Below, in pieces: positions 44,072-55,509 of a stretch of 64,000 nucleotides of DNA. The first letter of the stretch is position 1; each line of letters begins with the position of its first letter. Both the position numbers and the translations under genes were made by a program. The DNA is from Rhizophagus irregularis (taxonomy: Eukaryota > Glomeromycota > Glomeromycetes > Glomerales > Glomeraceae): positions 1,984,001 through 2,048,000 of the forward strand of contig NC_089429.1 in NCBI RefSeq assembly GCF_026210795.1, written 5' to 3'. The notes under the pieces were generated by a model. The model did not search any database. It was not told the DNA's origin and saw only the letters and a program-made list of their open reading frames with translations.

Positions 44072-45468
44072 GCTTGTATTACAAAAAATATATTAACAGT
44101 CAAGTTTGTACTATCAAAGAAACAAATAAGTTATTTGTCCGTTGACCGTTAGATTTCATTTTGTGTGGAAAAAATTAACATTTGAATATAACCATATGTC
44201 TAGAGGATATGTGATTTAGTGGTGGTATTCTATATTCTTGGGAGACGCAGATTAGTAATCCAGCGTGCAAAATAAAGAGAAATAAGTTAGACTGGTACAT
44301 TTGGTTATAGATTGACGAATATCTCTTTTTTTACATGAACTACTGCATACTCGAATTAATAGTTTCACCTTATCATATAATAATGTCCTTGCGAGCATAA
44401 TGATGAACAAGCGTGAACATTTGCCTAAGTGTTATGTTCATCTTTTATGGATTGCGAATTAATGCTTATCCACATCAACAAAATGGTAAGTATAATCACA
44501 TCATATATAATGTATCTTGAAGGAATACTCATTTATCATCGTTATTTATAGAAATATTCGGTTGAATAAACATTAATAAGCGGATGCAATCAAAAAATAG
44601 GATATGTATCTTATACAACCATTATATCTTTTAAGTGTTGCTTCGCTGGAACCCAATGATGCGTAACAGTGTGGTACAGAGATTTTTAGCTAAAAGCCAC
44701 GTTATTGCACTATGTGTTTATAGTATGTATTCAACCACACTTATTTTCATTCATAATTACATCTACAGTAGATGTACCAGAAAGCATGTTTTAAGAATAT
44801 CCTCGGGACGAAGAAAATTTCTCCTATGGAGTTTCGAAGAATAAAGGGGCATAGAACGTATCAATATAACTTAGTGGAACTGGCTAACAATAGTCTACAT
44901 GCAAGTTCGTATTCGTGAAGCGATTCCCTTTGGGATTCCAATTTTCTACACATGGATGACGAATTTCCTCTTAAATATTATATCTCTTAAACAGAAGATT
45001 GTCGCAATTTAGCAAAAAATCTGATTCATATTTGGATCATTGTATACGATAATTCTTGTGAAAAATATTATAATAAAAATTATTCGCATATTAGGATCTT
45101 CGTCAGTGATAGATTGACAGAAAAAATCTGAAGATAGTGTTTGAAATATAAAAGTAACCCCATCTCAATCATAAACTATGTTTTGATTTTCAATTTCGAA
45201 TTTATCACTTTGATGTGATGCGTATTACAAATAACCATCGGTATATAACTAGGAATCAGTTGAATTCCATTACTCATTATTTATTGTCAATAAATTATAA
45301 AGAAATCTACTTCGTACCCCTGGGTATATTTTTTTTTGAGTACAAAAATACGAAATAAAAAAACGAAAGGAATTAGAAGAAAAAAGACAGATACCGTATT
45401 TTACTAAACACTGTTAACCGTTACTCTAATAATATAAAAACGAAAATCATAAGATTATTTGGTAATCA
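44072..45468. other. Non-coding stretch between 18 kb transposon and kinase
   Basis: No supported gene; the short open frame at 44635-44844 has no recognisable features. Confidence 0.5.
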
Positions 45469-46711
45469 TTACAAATGACTATATTTACTGGAATTTATAT
45501 CGTAATTGGACATATCTTGATCTTCTAATTCTTCTGTCATTGCACCTTTCTCGTTTTCTTTGGGATCAAAGTTCGTCTGCGATTTATTGTTTTCAGACTT
45601 AATAGGATCAATACTATTGAAGACTGAAATCACTTCGCAAATATCTGGTCTTTCATCTGGTTCACATTTCCAACATTCTGTTTAATTGATTAATAAGATT
45701 AGATGTAATTCCAATGGAACATTGCTCCGCAGTACTTCTTATACTTACTTTGATAAAGCGCAACGAATTTACTATTTGTGTCTGGCAAAGGATCTTCTCT
45801 TTTACCCTCAAAAATTTCATGCATGATTTCCAAATCATTTTTTTTCGGTTCATAATCAAAAGGTGATGAACGGCTTGTCAATTCCCAGAACACTAATGCC
45901 AAACTGTATATGTCAGATTTTTCAGTTAAATCACAAAACCCATAAAAAAATTTAGGATCCACGTAAGGTATTGTGCCACGTCGACCAGTGGATACTTTAT
46001 CTCCTTGCAGTAGCGAGCAACCAAAATCGGCCAATTTTATCATTTGTTGATGTATCAAGATGTTATTGGGATTCTAAAAAGAATATGTTAAAGACGTGTT
46101 ATAGAGAAACCTTCATTTGGGAGAACAAAATATAATTGTACTTACAATATCTCCGTGAATAATTTTATTACGATGTAAACAGGAAACTGCACCCGCAATT
46201 TCTTTAGCAAACTGTAATTGGCTTTCCCATTTAAAGGTTTCAGCGTTAGTCCTTAAGTAATTTCCCAATGTCCCACCGTTTGCGTGTTCAAGAACAAGCG
46301 AATAATTCGGTTTGCCTAAAAATAAAGATGTGTAAATGTACTTATTATCTTATGTATATTATGTAATTATTTTTTTACCTTGTAATTTCGTAACCCCATA
46401 AAATCGAATTATATTTGGGTGATGAGAAGCTATTTTCATAATCTTGATCTAGAAAGAAAGAATGGTAATATACAGTATAAGTAACCCGTAACGAAAAAGT
46501 TATGAAAATAAAACCATATCAGTAACGCACTTCATTAATGACTTCTTCTTCTTCAAGACTTTCGTTAAATATCTTAACCACATACTCCGCTAGCGTGTTA
46601 TTACAGCAAGCAACCCGAACAGAAGCTGATCCTCCAGAGCCAATTATCTTGGGATGAATCTTGAGGTCATATTTAATTACGCCATCTAATATATTAATGC
46701 TTTTGTGTGTC
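45469..46711 (-). CDS. Protein kinase of the expanded Glomeromycotina type
   Basis: Exons on the minus strand: 46531-46711 (acceptor before HKSINILDG), 46379-46448, 46146-46315, 45749-46073 and 45469-45677, all with GT-AG junctions and kept frame. Visible in order: glycine loop IGSGGSASVRV, VVKIF lysine, helix-C EEEEVINEIKIM, HHPNIIRFYG, EHANGGTLGNYL, catalytic loop IIHGDINPNNIL, LADFGCS, YVDPKF in place of APE, EKSDIYSLALVFWELTSRSSPFD and YQKCWKCEPDERPDICEV. The catalytic loop is HGD rather than HRD, usual for the family. An acidic tail ends at TAA 45469-45471. No start-codon exon was found upstream, so the gene is 5'-incomplete as described. A signalling role is likely; substrates unknown. 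Paralogue of the degenerate kinase at 23062-24160. Confidence 0.75.
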
Positions 46712-48436
46712 TGTTTATGGAAGTCAAATTATCAGTTGGGTGTCACAGCCAATATTACAGCACAAGTATGGTATAGTAGACACTCTATATAAATAAAAAA
46801 ATTTTTTAAAATAGACTCCAATGATATCTATATAAATAAAAAGTTTTTTAACGGAATAGACCTTAATACTCCGATGATTTTAAAGGAATTCTACATAAAT
46901 AGAAATGATCTAACCGTCCAAATTCAAAAAGGGAAATGTAACAATGCTGAATGCTGCATGCTATTAACTGTATTAACTGAGCTTTGACTCAGTTCCATAC
47001 TTGTGCAATAAAAAAAAAAACCATTTTATTCTCGAGGATTTTCTTTACAGGTTTCTGCAGCTTTTATTCTCCTTTTAGAAAAGATTTCTATGGCCGAATA
47101 ATTTCCCCTTTAGAGACGGCTCTATGGCTGAACTATTCTCCTTTAGAAACAGCTTCTACGGAAATTCTTCTTTCTAGATACTATTTACTCGAAACTTTAA
47201 ATTTGCTATTAGTATTATCAACGTAACTAGTGCCTCTTAAGTCTTTTCGCCAGTAGATACTGTCTTATATATTTTCGTTTTGGGACGTTGAAATCAAACC
47301 ACAACAAATGGCTATAAGTTTTTGATGGAGGTGTATTTAAACTTAATAGACAGAAATAATGGAAATAATTTTTCAGCGAGCAAAAGAGTTATTAAGAAGA
47401 CAGGTCAGTCCTATTTATAAAAAAATTGGAGTTACATGGGTATTATATCTGGAATGACATATTGCATATATGTATTACAAACTAAGAAGCATCAAAAGTA
47501 ATACATATTAGTAAATTTACGCCTAAATAATCATGTGAATAAACATGGTTCAAAAAATTTTAACTTCGTAAAATAAAATACCTGAAAACTTATTCTACTA
47601 TACTGGTAAATGATTTGTTGCAGACGTCTAATAAGAACGTTAATTCTTTAGAAACTATATAAACATTTTGACTTTTGTGCCGATACTTTTAGATGAAAAA
47701 TGATGTTATTTTTTTGCGTTACATGAACGATCAAAAATTGTCCGCATTCTGTCACGTAGTACAACTATTCAACATTATCAACTCTGGGCCACTAGCTTTA
47801 TTGACCAATAGATTTCCAGAGAATGCTCACGCAGTACAAAATGTTTATCCGGTAGTACGATTCACTGTATACAAAAAATACAACTACGAGACCGTGACCC
47901 AAGGGTCACAGTTGGCTTGTGAACAACCAATAATATGCATGCGCAGTCAATCTGTGGGATAATATTGTGCTTTTTGCTTGTTAATGATATAACAATTGAT
48001 ATACAAAAATTATAAGATAATATAGGTCCGGATAAAGTAGAAATACTAGTAAAAGATTAGAGACGAATGGACATAGTTCCATGGTTAAAATACGTATCGG
48101 GTAAATAGAATAATAGTGAAACCACTTATTTCAGCGTATCTGTTTCAACTATCAGGTTATTACAAGATATTACATGAAGGGTACGACAAATTTACACTTT
48201 AGCGCCCTTCAGGTGAATTTTGTATAAATCCACGTACTAATAATTTCTTTTCTAATCCGTTCCGTATTCTGTTAACTTGGGTAGGAATATTGTGATGACA
48301 TAAAATCCGTACAATGAATGTTCAATTAATCACGGCTTTTTATTCCCATTATCACCAATGTCTAACGAAAACAGTCAAAATGATATAAATAAAGAACACG
48401 AACAAATATTATTTATTATACGAAAATGTATTATTA
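46712..48436. other. Non-coding stretch
   Basis: A degenerate repeat of a TATATAAATAAAAA/GTTTTTTAACGGAATAGACC type lies at about 46780-46910. One copy of the dispersed CAACTACGAGACCGTGACCC motif with a palindromic GTGACCCAAGGGTCAC is at 47881-47916. The open frames at 46984 and 47693 are not convincing. Confidence 0.45.
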
Positions 48437-48556
48437 TTAACATTTAAAATCTTCGTTAAATAGTACTGCATAACTTGGGATTTCGTCCACATCTATTCTC
48501 ACATGCTCCGATTCTTCTGGAAAGGCTGGTGTAAGAATACGAGTAACTTTTGACAT
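48437..48556 (-). CDS. Possible small protein or exon of 39 residues
   Basis: ATG at 48556, stop at 48437-48439. The peptide starts MSKVTRILTPAFPEESEHV and ends with an acidic half closing in FKC. Codon choice looks coding (mixed third positions, no low complexity) and is unlike the surrounding AT-rich DNA. No family recognised. It may be a terminal fragment of a lost gene. Confidence 0.3.
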   Translation of the reverse strand: MSKVTRILTPAFPEESEHVRIDVDEIPSYAVLFNEDFKC

Positions 48557-48947
48557 GATCACAGGCCGTTAAAGAGATGATTCATATTTTTTCGATAATA
48601 GATTGTGCTCTTCGAGCTGTCTTCGACAGAAATGGAAATTTGCTTTATTAACCTGGTAATAAAAAATATTTGCGATATCAGGACTTCATCTGTAATACAT
48701 GTAAAACAAATACAACTGTTCGGTTTGATTTTTTTACTTCGCTATATTATCCTAAGCCTGTCCTTCGTTCTTGCGAACATGTTCACACCACAGTGATGAG
48801 CATTATTTTTGGGAAAAAGGAAAAGGTGAAATATGTAGAAAATGCGTTAAAAACCTTCAAATATAGATTCATCATTCTAAATAATTTCGATTACCACCGT
48901 AAATTCTAATCTGTTTTTGTGAGATAAGGCCATTCTTTTATTTTCTC

Positions 48948-50150
48948 TCCTTGTCTAAGTCATGAGCTGAGTCCGCTTTTTGTGCCTCCTCCAACAGCCA
49001 GATAATATGATCAAGGATTTTTTCCATGTCTTTCATACCATATCTTTGTACGCAATAAATAGAGTCTTACGTGATTCGATCCCGTAATCAAGATTCCCGT
49101 GCCTATTTTTCCCTCGATCAGCTTCTTCGGTATTATCTTTACTTGATGGTAAGTTGCAGAGGCGAGATAGGAATATGAATTGATACTTTTTTTGGCCTCG
49201 TAGATTACATCGATGGGAGATGTTGTAATGCAAGTTTGTAATCAAAAGTTTACGTAACGCTTCTTTATGCTTCTCATTCTTAGTGTCGGCACAATCACAC
49301 GAAGAAGTGGGATATACATCAATGCTAGGATTCAGATCATCGCTATGCCCATAGAGTTCCACAATGTTCCACACTTGAAGATTCATTCGTTAAATGGTTT
49401 CGAGGAAGTCTCTACAAACACTGTTAGCTTGAAGTTGTCTTTTGATGCTAGCGACTGCAATATCTCACACCATTCTTTTGATATATTTCACGTATAGCGA
49501 CTTTGAGGTTTTGGAGGGTTACATGTCTGATATTTCCTGTCATTTTTATGCCATTTCGGACTAACAACAACGTCGAAGTCTGAAAAGATTTTTGCTTGGT
49601 TAATAAAAAATTTCGGGCAGTAATTTGATCGTGATACCAGTCTACTTCGTACCCTGTGGGTAGGATTTTCTTTAACAAACAAGGACATATTCATAGGCTG
49701 ATATCTTTGTCACGGTTTTTATAACTGCTGAAAAAATTCATACCGTAGACGGACTTGACCAACGCCCGCAATGAGGCAACCTCGTCAAGTAATGTCTGTT
49801 CACGACTCGAAATAGTAGTTGAAACAGGAGAGTCGACTAAGATATGAACACTCTTATTCTTAGGCCGTTTCTCGGGACAGTGGTCTTCTATTCCCTTGTT
49901 ACAAGAAGTTCGGGTTAGTCCTGAAGTGAGAGATTGCTACTGATCGGAATTTCCACTTTCCATAATTTGAGCTTGTCTGAATTGACGAACTCTGGTGCAT
50001 TTTCCTTTTGAAGAATTTTTTAGTTCACTAATAGGCTCATCTCTACTAATAACAGAGAAAGTGTTCGCAGTGTATAATTTACCTTTGACGAGACAGAATA
50101 AATGATAGACATATAATATTTCCTTCACGAGGACAAGTATGAAAAACGAA
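48948..50150 (-). pseudogene. Fossil of a Crinkler (CRN)-type effector-like gene
   Basis: On the minus strand the start-side part shows LFCLVKGKLYTANTFSV and ISRDEPISELKN, the N-terminal ubiquitin-like header of Crinkler proteins. Further along are a SREQTLLDEVASLRALVKS helix and a GNLDYGIESR stretch reminiscent of the nuclease-like C-terminal domains often joined to these headers. Broken in several places; probably old. Crinkler-like genes are known in oomycetes, chytrids and Rhizophagus. Confidence 0.55.
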
Positions 50151-50503
50151 CAAAAAAAAAACCTAATCATTCTGTCGTACAAACACAGCCTACTTCGATA
50201 ATTTATCACTGGATCTTTCTCACAACCCCTTTTCCATTTTTAGTAAGCCGTAATGATTACTAAATCTATAGTTATTAGTCCTCCGCTATTATTATTATCA
50301 CATGATACTCTACACAATGAACAGAGGGTAACGTGACTATTAACTATTTTTAATGAAAATATGATGAAACTAATAATTCAATGTATTTTTTTAACCTTTT
50401 ATGACAGTAACATGTATCAATCGTATCATGCACATAGTTTAATTCATGTGACGAGACTTGAATAAAAGCCAAAAATTGCAAAATTAATCTTTCAAAAAAA
50501 TAT
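50151..50503. other. Spacer
   Basis: AT-rich, nothing supported. Confidence 0.4.
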
Positions 50504-50734
50504 TTAATTAGCCATTAATTGTCTTTCACGGCGTAGTCTAGAATGAACTTTATATTGACCACAATGAACACATAGCCATGTAATTGAATTGGTCCCACAA
50601 CCACAAGAAATACAAGGAGAAGGGGGCGTAGTACCTCTTCGTTTAATGGCAAAAGCATGCATCCCACAGTACTCATTTTTTGTGGGACGAGTGTAAAAAT
50701 CTTTTGTCCCCTTAATCAACCAATGACACGGCAT
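50504..50734 (-). CDS. Small cysteine-rich protein (possible zinc ribbon)
   Basis: A 76-residue protein from ATG 50734. Two CxxC knuckles, PCISCGCG (C40, C43, C45) and LCVHCG (C55, C58), are separated by TNSITW and could bind one zinc ion. The C terminus is Arg-rich (SRLRRERQLMAN). No signal peptide or membrane segment. A truncated, diverged second copy lies at 53052-53150 in the same orientation, with TNSVTHLCISCGQ conserved. That conservation between duplicates supports a real gene. Family not recognised; zinc binding is inferred from spacing. Confidence 0.6.
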   Translation of the reverse strand: MPCHWLIKGTKDFYTRPTKNEYCGMHAFAIKRRGTTPPSPCISCGCGTNSITWLCVHCGQYKVHSRLRRERQLMAN

Positions 50735-51169
50735 AATATATACTTAGCTTATATGTACTAGAGCATATTTCAAATGCTTAAAAAGAGAAGACAGGTAAGA
50801 GTAAATGGGAATATGTAGACAGATATATGTAAGAAGACGGGTGGGTAGACAGGTATGAGTAACTATTATATTTTATATATCGAACGAACCTCATTACTAT
50901 TTCATTGTTAATCTTTCCTATTATGGAAAATTTAAATAAAAGCTGCATTTACCAAAAATTGAATAATATTAATTGCCGATCAATATTGTTGTGTTTCCTG
51001 TGTATTTTATCTAGTCTTCTTTTTAAGAATTTCGTTGCCGATCATGAAATCATTGCCATACAACATTTTCTAACATAAATAACGTTTCATTATTTTTTTG
51101 CTTTATTATTTTTTGTATTTTACATACGAATTAATAACATATTCCTTATTCAACAAATAATTTATTAAA
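50735..51169. other. Spacer between divergent genes (shared upstream region)
   Basis: About 435 bp between the Cys-rich gene (minus) and the kinase (plus). Holds a short AAGAGAAGACAGGTAAGAGT / AAGAAGACGGGTGGGTAGAC repeat near 50780-50860; probably contains both promoters. Confidence 0.45.
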
Positions 51170-52795
51170 ATGGATGAAGTTAAACTAAGTGATGATGTAT
51201 TTGAACAAATAAAAGATTTTAATCGTCGTTCTTTGACTGAAGAACAAGAATCGTTAATTGATAAACTGATATTAAATGAAGAATTAAAAAATCGTTATAA
51301 ATTGTTTGGTTTATGTTATGAATGTAAACAGCCTAATATTAGTTTCAATTGTCAAGCATGTGATTTTAAATATTTTCAACAAAATTTCAAAAATTGGACA
51401 AGTGGAAATCATGACGTTGATGAATTTATTCAAAAAACACAATTAAAAGCTAAACACGGATACCAACTTATAGAGTGGATTGAATATGATGAATTTGAAG
51501 ACATTGAATATTTAGCAAAAGGAGGATTTGGAATTACTTTTAAAGCAATTTGGAGAGAAGGACCTATAAAGAAATATAGTCAAGGGAAAAGAAGGGGTAG
51601 AACGGAAGTCGCTTTAAAATGTTTACATAACTCACAAGACATTACAGCAGATTTTTTAAAAGAAGTATGACATTTTCTTATATATTTTAGTTTTATTAAC
51701 CTTTATAAATTAACTAACTATATTTTTCTTTTAAGATTGAGTCAAATATTTTAGCATGTGATGTTTTTATAGTTCGTTGTTATGGTATTACTAAAGATCC
51801 AAAAACGAATAATTTTGTGATGGTGATGCAATTACAAGAAGGTAGTTTAAGACAATATTTAAATAACAATTTCATTTCACTAGATTGGGAGAAAAAGTTG
51901 GGTTTTTTATATTGTATTACAAGGGGTCTTAAAACAATTTATAAAAGAGGATTGATTCATCATGATCTTCATTGTGGAAATATATTAAGTGGTCATGGTA
52001 ATACTTATATTACCGATTTAGGATTATGTCAACCAGCAAATGTAAAAAGTTCACAGGATGGTAATAAAAAAATATATGGAGTATGTCCTTATGTTGCTCC
52101 AGAAGTTTTAAGAGGAAAAGAATATACTCAAGCAAGTGATATTTATGGATTTGGAATTATTGCATATGAAATTTGTACAGGATTGCCTCCTTATCATGAT
52201 GTAGCTCATGATGATTTCTTAGCAATGAAAATTTGTCAAGGATTAAGACCAACTTCTAATTATAAAATTCCTCAACTACTTTTTGACATAATTATTCAAT
52301 GTTGGGATGCGAACCCTTTAAAACGACCTAAAGCAGATGAATTATGTAAGTCAATACGTAAAATGATGATTAGCAACATTAGCAAACAAAAAGATTCTGT
52401 AATCTACAAACAAGGCGAAGAAGCTAATGAAATTAACAAAAAGTCATCACTAACAGTTCAGTCAACATTATCGTCCACCGGTACACTCTCATATACAACA
52501 CATCCTCAAGCAGTTTACATTAGTAAACTTTTAGACTTTAAAAATCTTCCAGAACCAAAAAATGCAGACAATAATGAAATAGAATATTCAGGTAAACATA
52601 TAATTTAATATATGATTATAATCTAATATTCTAATTTTATAATGCTAACAACTAATATTTAATATAGATACTTTAAAAATAGATTTCACTAAACTTGATA
52701 TTAATTCTAAAGGTAATTACTTTTGCACATGATATTTTTGATCTATTAAATTAATTTAACTAAATGATTATTTTATTGTAGATGAAAGTAATTAA
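51170..52795 (+). CDS. Protein kinase with N-terminal four-cysteine motif (four exons)
   Basis: Exons: 51170-51664, 51736-52591, 52668-52712 and 52782-52795; frame kept, 469 residues. The N terminus carries GLCYECKQP and FNCQACDFKYF (about 47-70), a four-cysteine zinc-ribbon-like motif common before Glomeromycotina kinases. Kinase domain from about 105: glycine loop AKGGFGITFKAIW, EVALKCLHN lysine, IIESNILACD helix-C region, MQLQEGSLRQYL, catalytic loop LIHHDLHCGNIL, DLG instead of DFG, VCPYVAPEVL, SDIYGFGIIAYEICTGLPPY and QCWDANPLKRP. All catalytic residues are present except the HRD arginine (HHD). A Ser/Thr-rich tail ends in EYSDTLKIDFTKLDINSKDESN, contributed by the last small exons. Likely an active Ser/Thr or dual kinase; pathway unknown. 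Confidence 0.88.
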
Positions 52796-52859
52796 ACGTA
52801 GTTATTTGAAATTGAAATATTTAGGATATAAAATTTATATTCGATTTTTTATATTTTTT

Positions 52860-53520
52860 ATTTTTATTTTGAACTTTGTGAGAGATCAAGTATAATGTCA
52901 TAATTTTATTCTTACACATTTGATATGTTTGAAGATTTACAACTATTGTAGTAAAATTTTTTATGATTATAAATAAAGTATCGTCTTTTTTATTATTTAT
53001 TTATTATAGCAGTTATCTTGCAATTGCATAATATATTCTGCAAAAAATTAATTAATCATTCATTAAATGTTTTTCACGCCAAAGTCTCATCAGTTCATTA
53101 TGTTGACCACATGAAATACATAAATGAGTAACCGAATTTGTTCCAGGGGGAGATTAGCGAATGATGAAATGATATGCATCAAGGGTATTTAAGCGTTAAA
53201 ATATGAGAGTAAGAGAAATGAAAATTTTAATGTGATGGAGTAACGGCACAAAAATTTTACTTTGTGAGAGATCAAAGATAATGTTATAATGTTATTCTTG
53301 GGACATTTGATGGGAATATACGCTGGTGATCAAAATAATTGGAATAGTGAATGTAGAAAATGACTCTTTTAGACTGTTTCTAATGCATTTTACCCTTTTC
53401 TTTTTCCAAAAAAATATGCTCACACTGTAATAACGCTAAAAAAAACTTATTATACGAATTTTTTTAATAAATTTGATTATAAAATGTAAATAAGTATCGT
53501 CTTTTTTATTTATTATAGTA
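52860..53520. repeat. Diverged tandem duplication of the kinase 3' flank
   Basis: About 52868-53030 and 53262-53520 share ACTTTGTGAGAGATCAA, a TTATTCTT...ACATTTGAT piece and GTATCGTCTTTTTTATT-ATTATAG. The truncated Cys-rich copy lies between the two. Confidence 0.6.
53052..53150 (-). pseudogene. 5'-truncated duplicate of the small Cys-rich gene
   Basis: The minus strand reads PPGTNSVTHLCISCGQ, then HNELMRLWREKHLMND and a stop, aligned with the last 32 residues of the gene at 50504-50734. The start half, including the first CxxC, is missing: upstream of 53150 homology ends. A gene remnant. Confidence 0.7.
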
Positions 53521-54880
53521 CGTACTCATTCAACGAATATATTAAATTCGTAATAAAAAATGTTGATGTTTACAAAGATTCTATTTCGTCATTGGAATGT
53601 AAATCTGCCCTAATTATTATTACATAGTAGAATTTTTTATGACCTCATGACTAAAGATTTCTTTTTTGGTTAAGATTCTGATTTTGATTAATGGAATCAT
53701 GGAAACTGAACTCAGTTCTCGTTTAATAAAAAATTATCATAGGCACTGCGGTAGTTCTCTTGACTTTCCTGAAATGCCCATCATTGTGGCAAGATAGTTT
53801 CGAAGGTAATCATAGTACTCTACCTAGAGGGTACGGAGTAGATGTCAGAAATAATTGTACAAATATAAAGTGAGCCTTAATTGTTATCTAAATAAGCTAC
53901 CGTACTGATAAGCAATATAATATCCAGTTGAATTTATAATATTTCTTGGCAAGCTCAATCCTTTGGATAAATAGTATAAGCAACTATATCTTGTAAGGCC
54001 AGAAATAGTAGGGCCATGTTCTCTTAGTAAAATTCAGAGACAGAGCGTCAGAGTTATTATTAAGTTCTATTTTTCAGGCTAGTTACACAAAGTATAACAA
54101 TTTAATGATACAATGCAACTGTGACCTCTAGGTCACGGTCTCATAGTTATCGATATCCGCAGTTGATATCCGCAGAAGTCACATGATTTTCCGGAAAGAC
54201 AGTCTACATTCCTACCGATAAAGAAGTTACTACGAGATAATGGTACAATGCAACTGTGACCCATTAGTCCGTGGGACCTTCAAAGAAGTGAGAGTATCTC
54301 CTAAAACCTCTAGTTTAATAAGACCTTTGGTCTTATGGCAATGGCTAACATATATACGTGGAGACATGAAGCGTGGTATCATATGTTCTGCATATTGTTG
54401 TTATCGACAACTATCATTTTATAGTTTTTTACTCTCTATCTTTCTAGGAACGTAGTTCATAGTTTCTCAAGTTCTAGAAGGATTCTAGGGTCACGGTCTC
54501 ATAGTTGACTATCTTTGTATAACACAATATCTTTCTATTAACCGATAAGAACTAATAACCCGTTACTCGTCACTTGTGCATAGGTAAAATATCTAACTTC
54601 ATTTTCATGATCATTGTGTTCATACTATAACAATACCATAACAATAGATTTTTTACAGGCAACTTGCTGCGAGATGGTCTTCACAATAAATGTAATACAC
54701 AGTTATCGACAATAATTATAATAGTATGGGCAAAGCTTTCACTGGAGTCCAGAAGAATTTCGCAATACACTAGATACGTTAAGCATATCCCTTAATTAGA
54801 ACCAAATTGTTCAGCATAATTATCACTCGACTTTACCCACTATGTGCTGTATACAACTGATATTTAATTCAGAAAGAACA
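53521..54880. other. Non-coding stretch with dispersed palindromic motifs
   Basis: No supported gene. Three copies of the GGTCACGGTCTCATAGTT / AACTGTGACC motif lie at 54111-54149, 54241-54270 and 54481-54510. Confidence 0.5.
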
Positions 54881-54884
54881 GTCA

Positions 54885-55509
54885 TCGGGCTGGTAGTGTG
54901 TCTCGCTAGCGCTCACCCCACCTCGGCCACGGCCTCGCAGTACCTACATCCCCCTCCGTGGGGGTATGACTCCCCATATATCTGTCCATATCTGTCCCCA
55001 TATCTGTCCCATAAATATATAACCAAAAACCAGAAAACAATAGAAAAGGAAGCAAAAGAAGAGAGAATAAGAGGGGGGGGACAGATGGGACAAATGGGAC
55101 AGATATTTCAGAAATATAGGAAAGGACATCCCCCCAGAAAAAGTTTTATTTTTACCCCCAAAATGCGTCCCATCGGTCCCGTCTGTCCCAAAAAATCTGT
55201 CCCACATTTCTTAGCCTCCAATCGGCTTTTCGAACTGATAACAGGTAGGTCAGCGGGTAGGTTTATATCTTCGGTTAGCGGGTTGATTACTTTTATGTAA
55301 AGCGAACGCAGTGAGCAAGTAAGCGGGTAATCTGCACTTCTAACATACTCAGGTAAACATATTACTCTGACATGCAAGTATAATCCCTAGAAGGTCTGTA
55401 GAACCGCAGGAGGATAACCGGGTAGGAGCGCGGATCTTTGGAAAAAATACATTCGGCAATTGAAGATTAGGTAACTATAAATTAGTACTCGATTTGATAG
55501 AACGAAAAA
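54885..55509. other. Terminal non-coding region of the virus-like element (right copy)
   Basis: Counterpart of 20045-20671: a GC-rich end GGGCTGGTAGTGTGTCTCGC, then TCTGTCCCATA-type hexamer clusters in both orientations and a G8 run at 55073-55080. Also holds the promoter-like motif of the helicase gene at 55457-55469. Confidence 0.6.
55457..55469 (+). promoter_or_regulatory. Promoter-like CAATTGAAGATTA motif
   Basis: Lies about 40 bp before ATG 55510 of the helicase region; a variant of the AATTGAAGATAAC motif. Confidence 0.5.

Noticed and set aside
44635-44844. 69-codon open frame
   Set aside because: No motif, no duplicate and typical chance length in this region.
46984-47226. 80-codon open frame
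   Set aside because: Composition of non-coding DNA with a repeated TTCTCCTTTAGA piece; no domain.
47693-47962. 89-codon open frame
   Set aside because: It ends in the dispersed GAGACCGTGACC repeat and has no recognisable family.
54240-54455. 71-codon open frame
   Set aside because: Begins in a dispersed repeat; no support.
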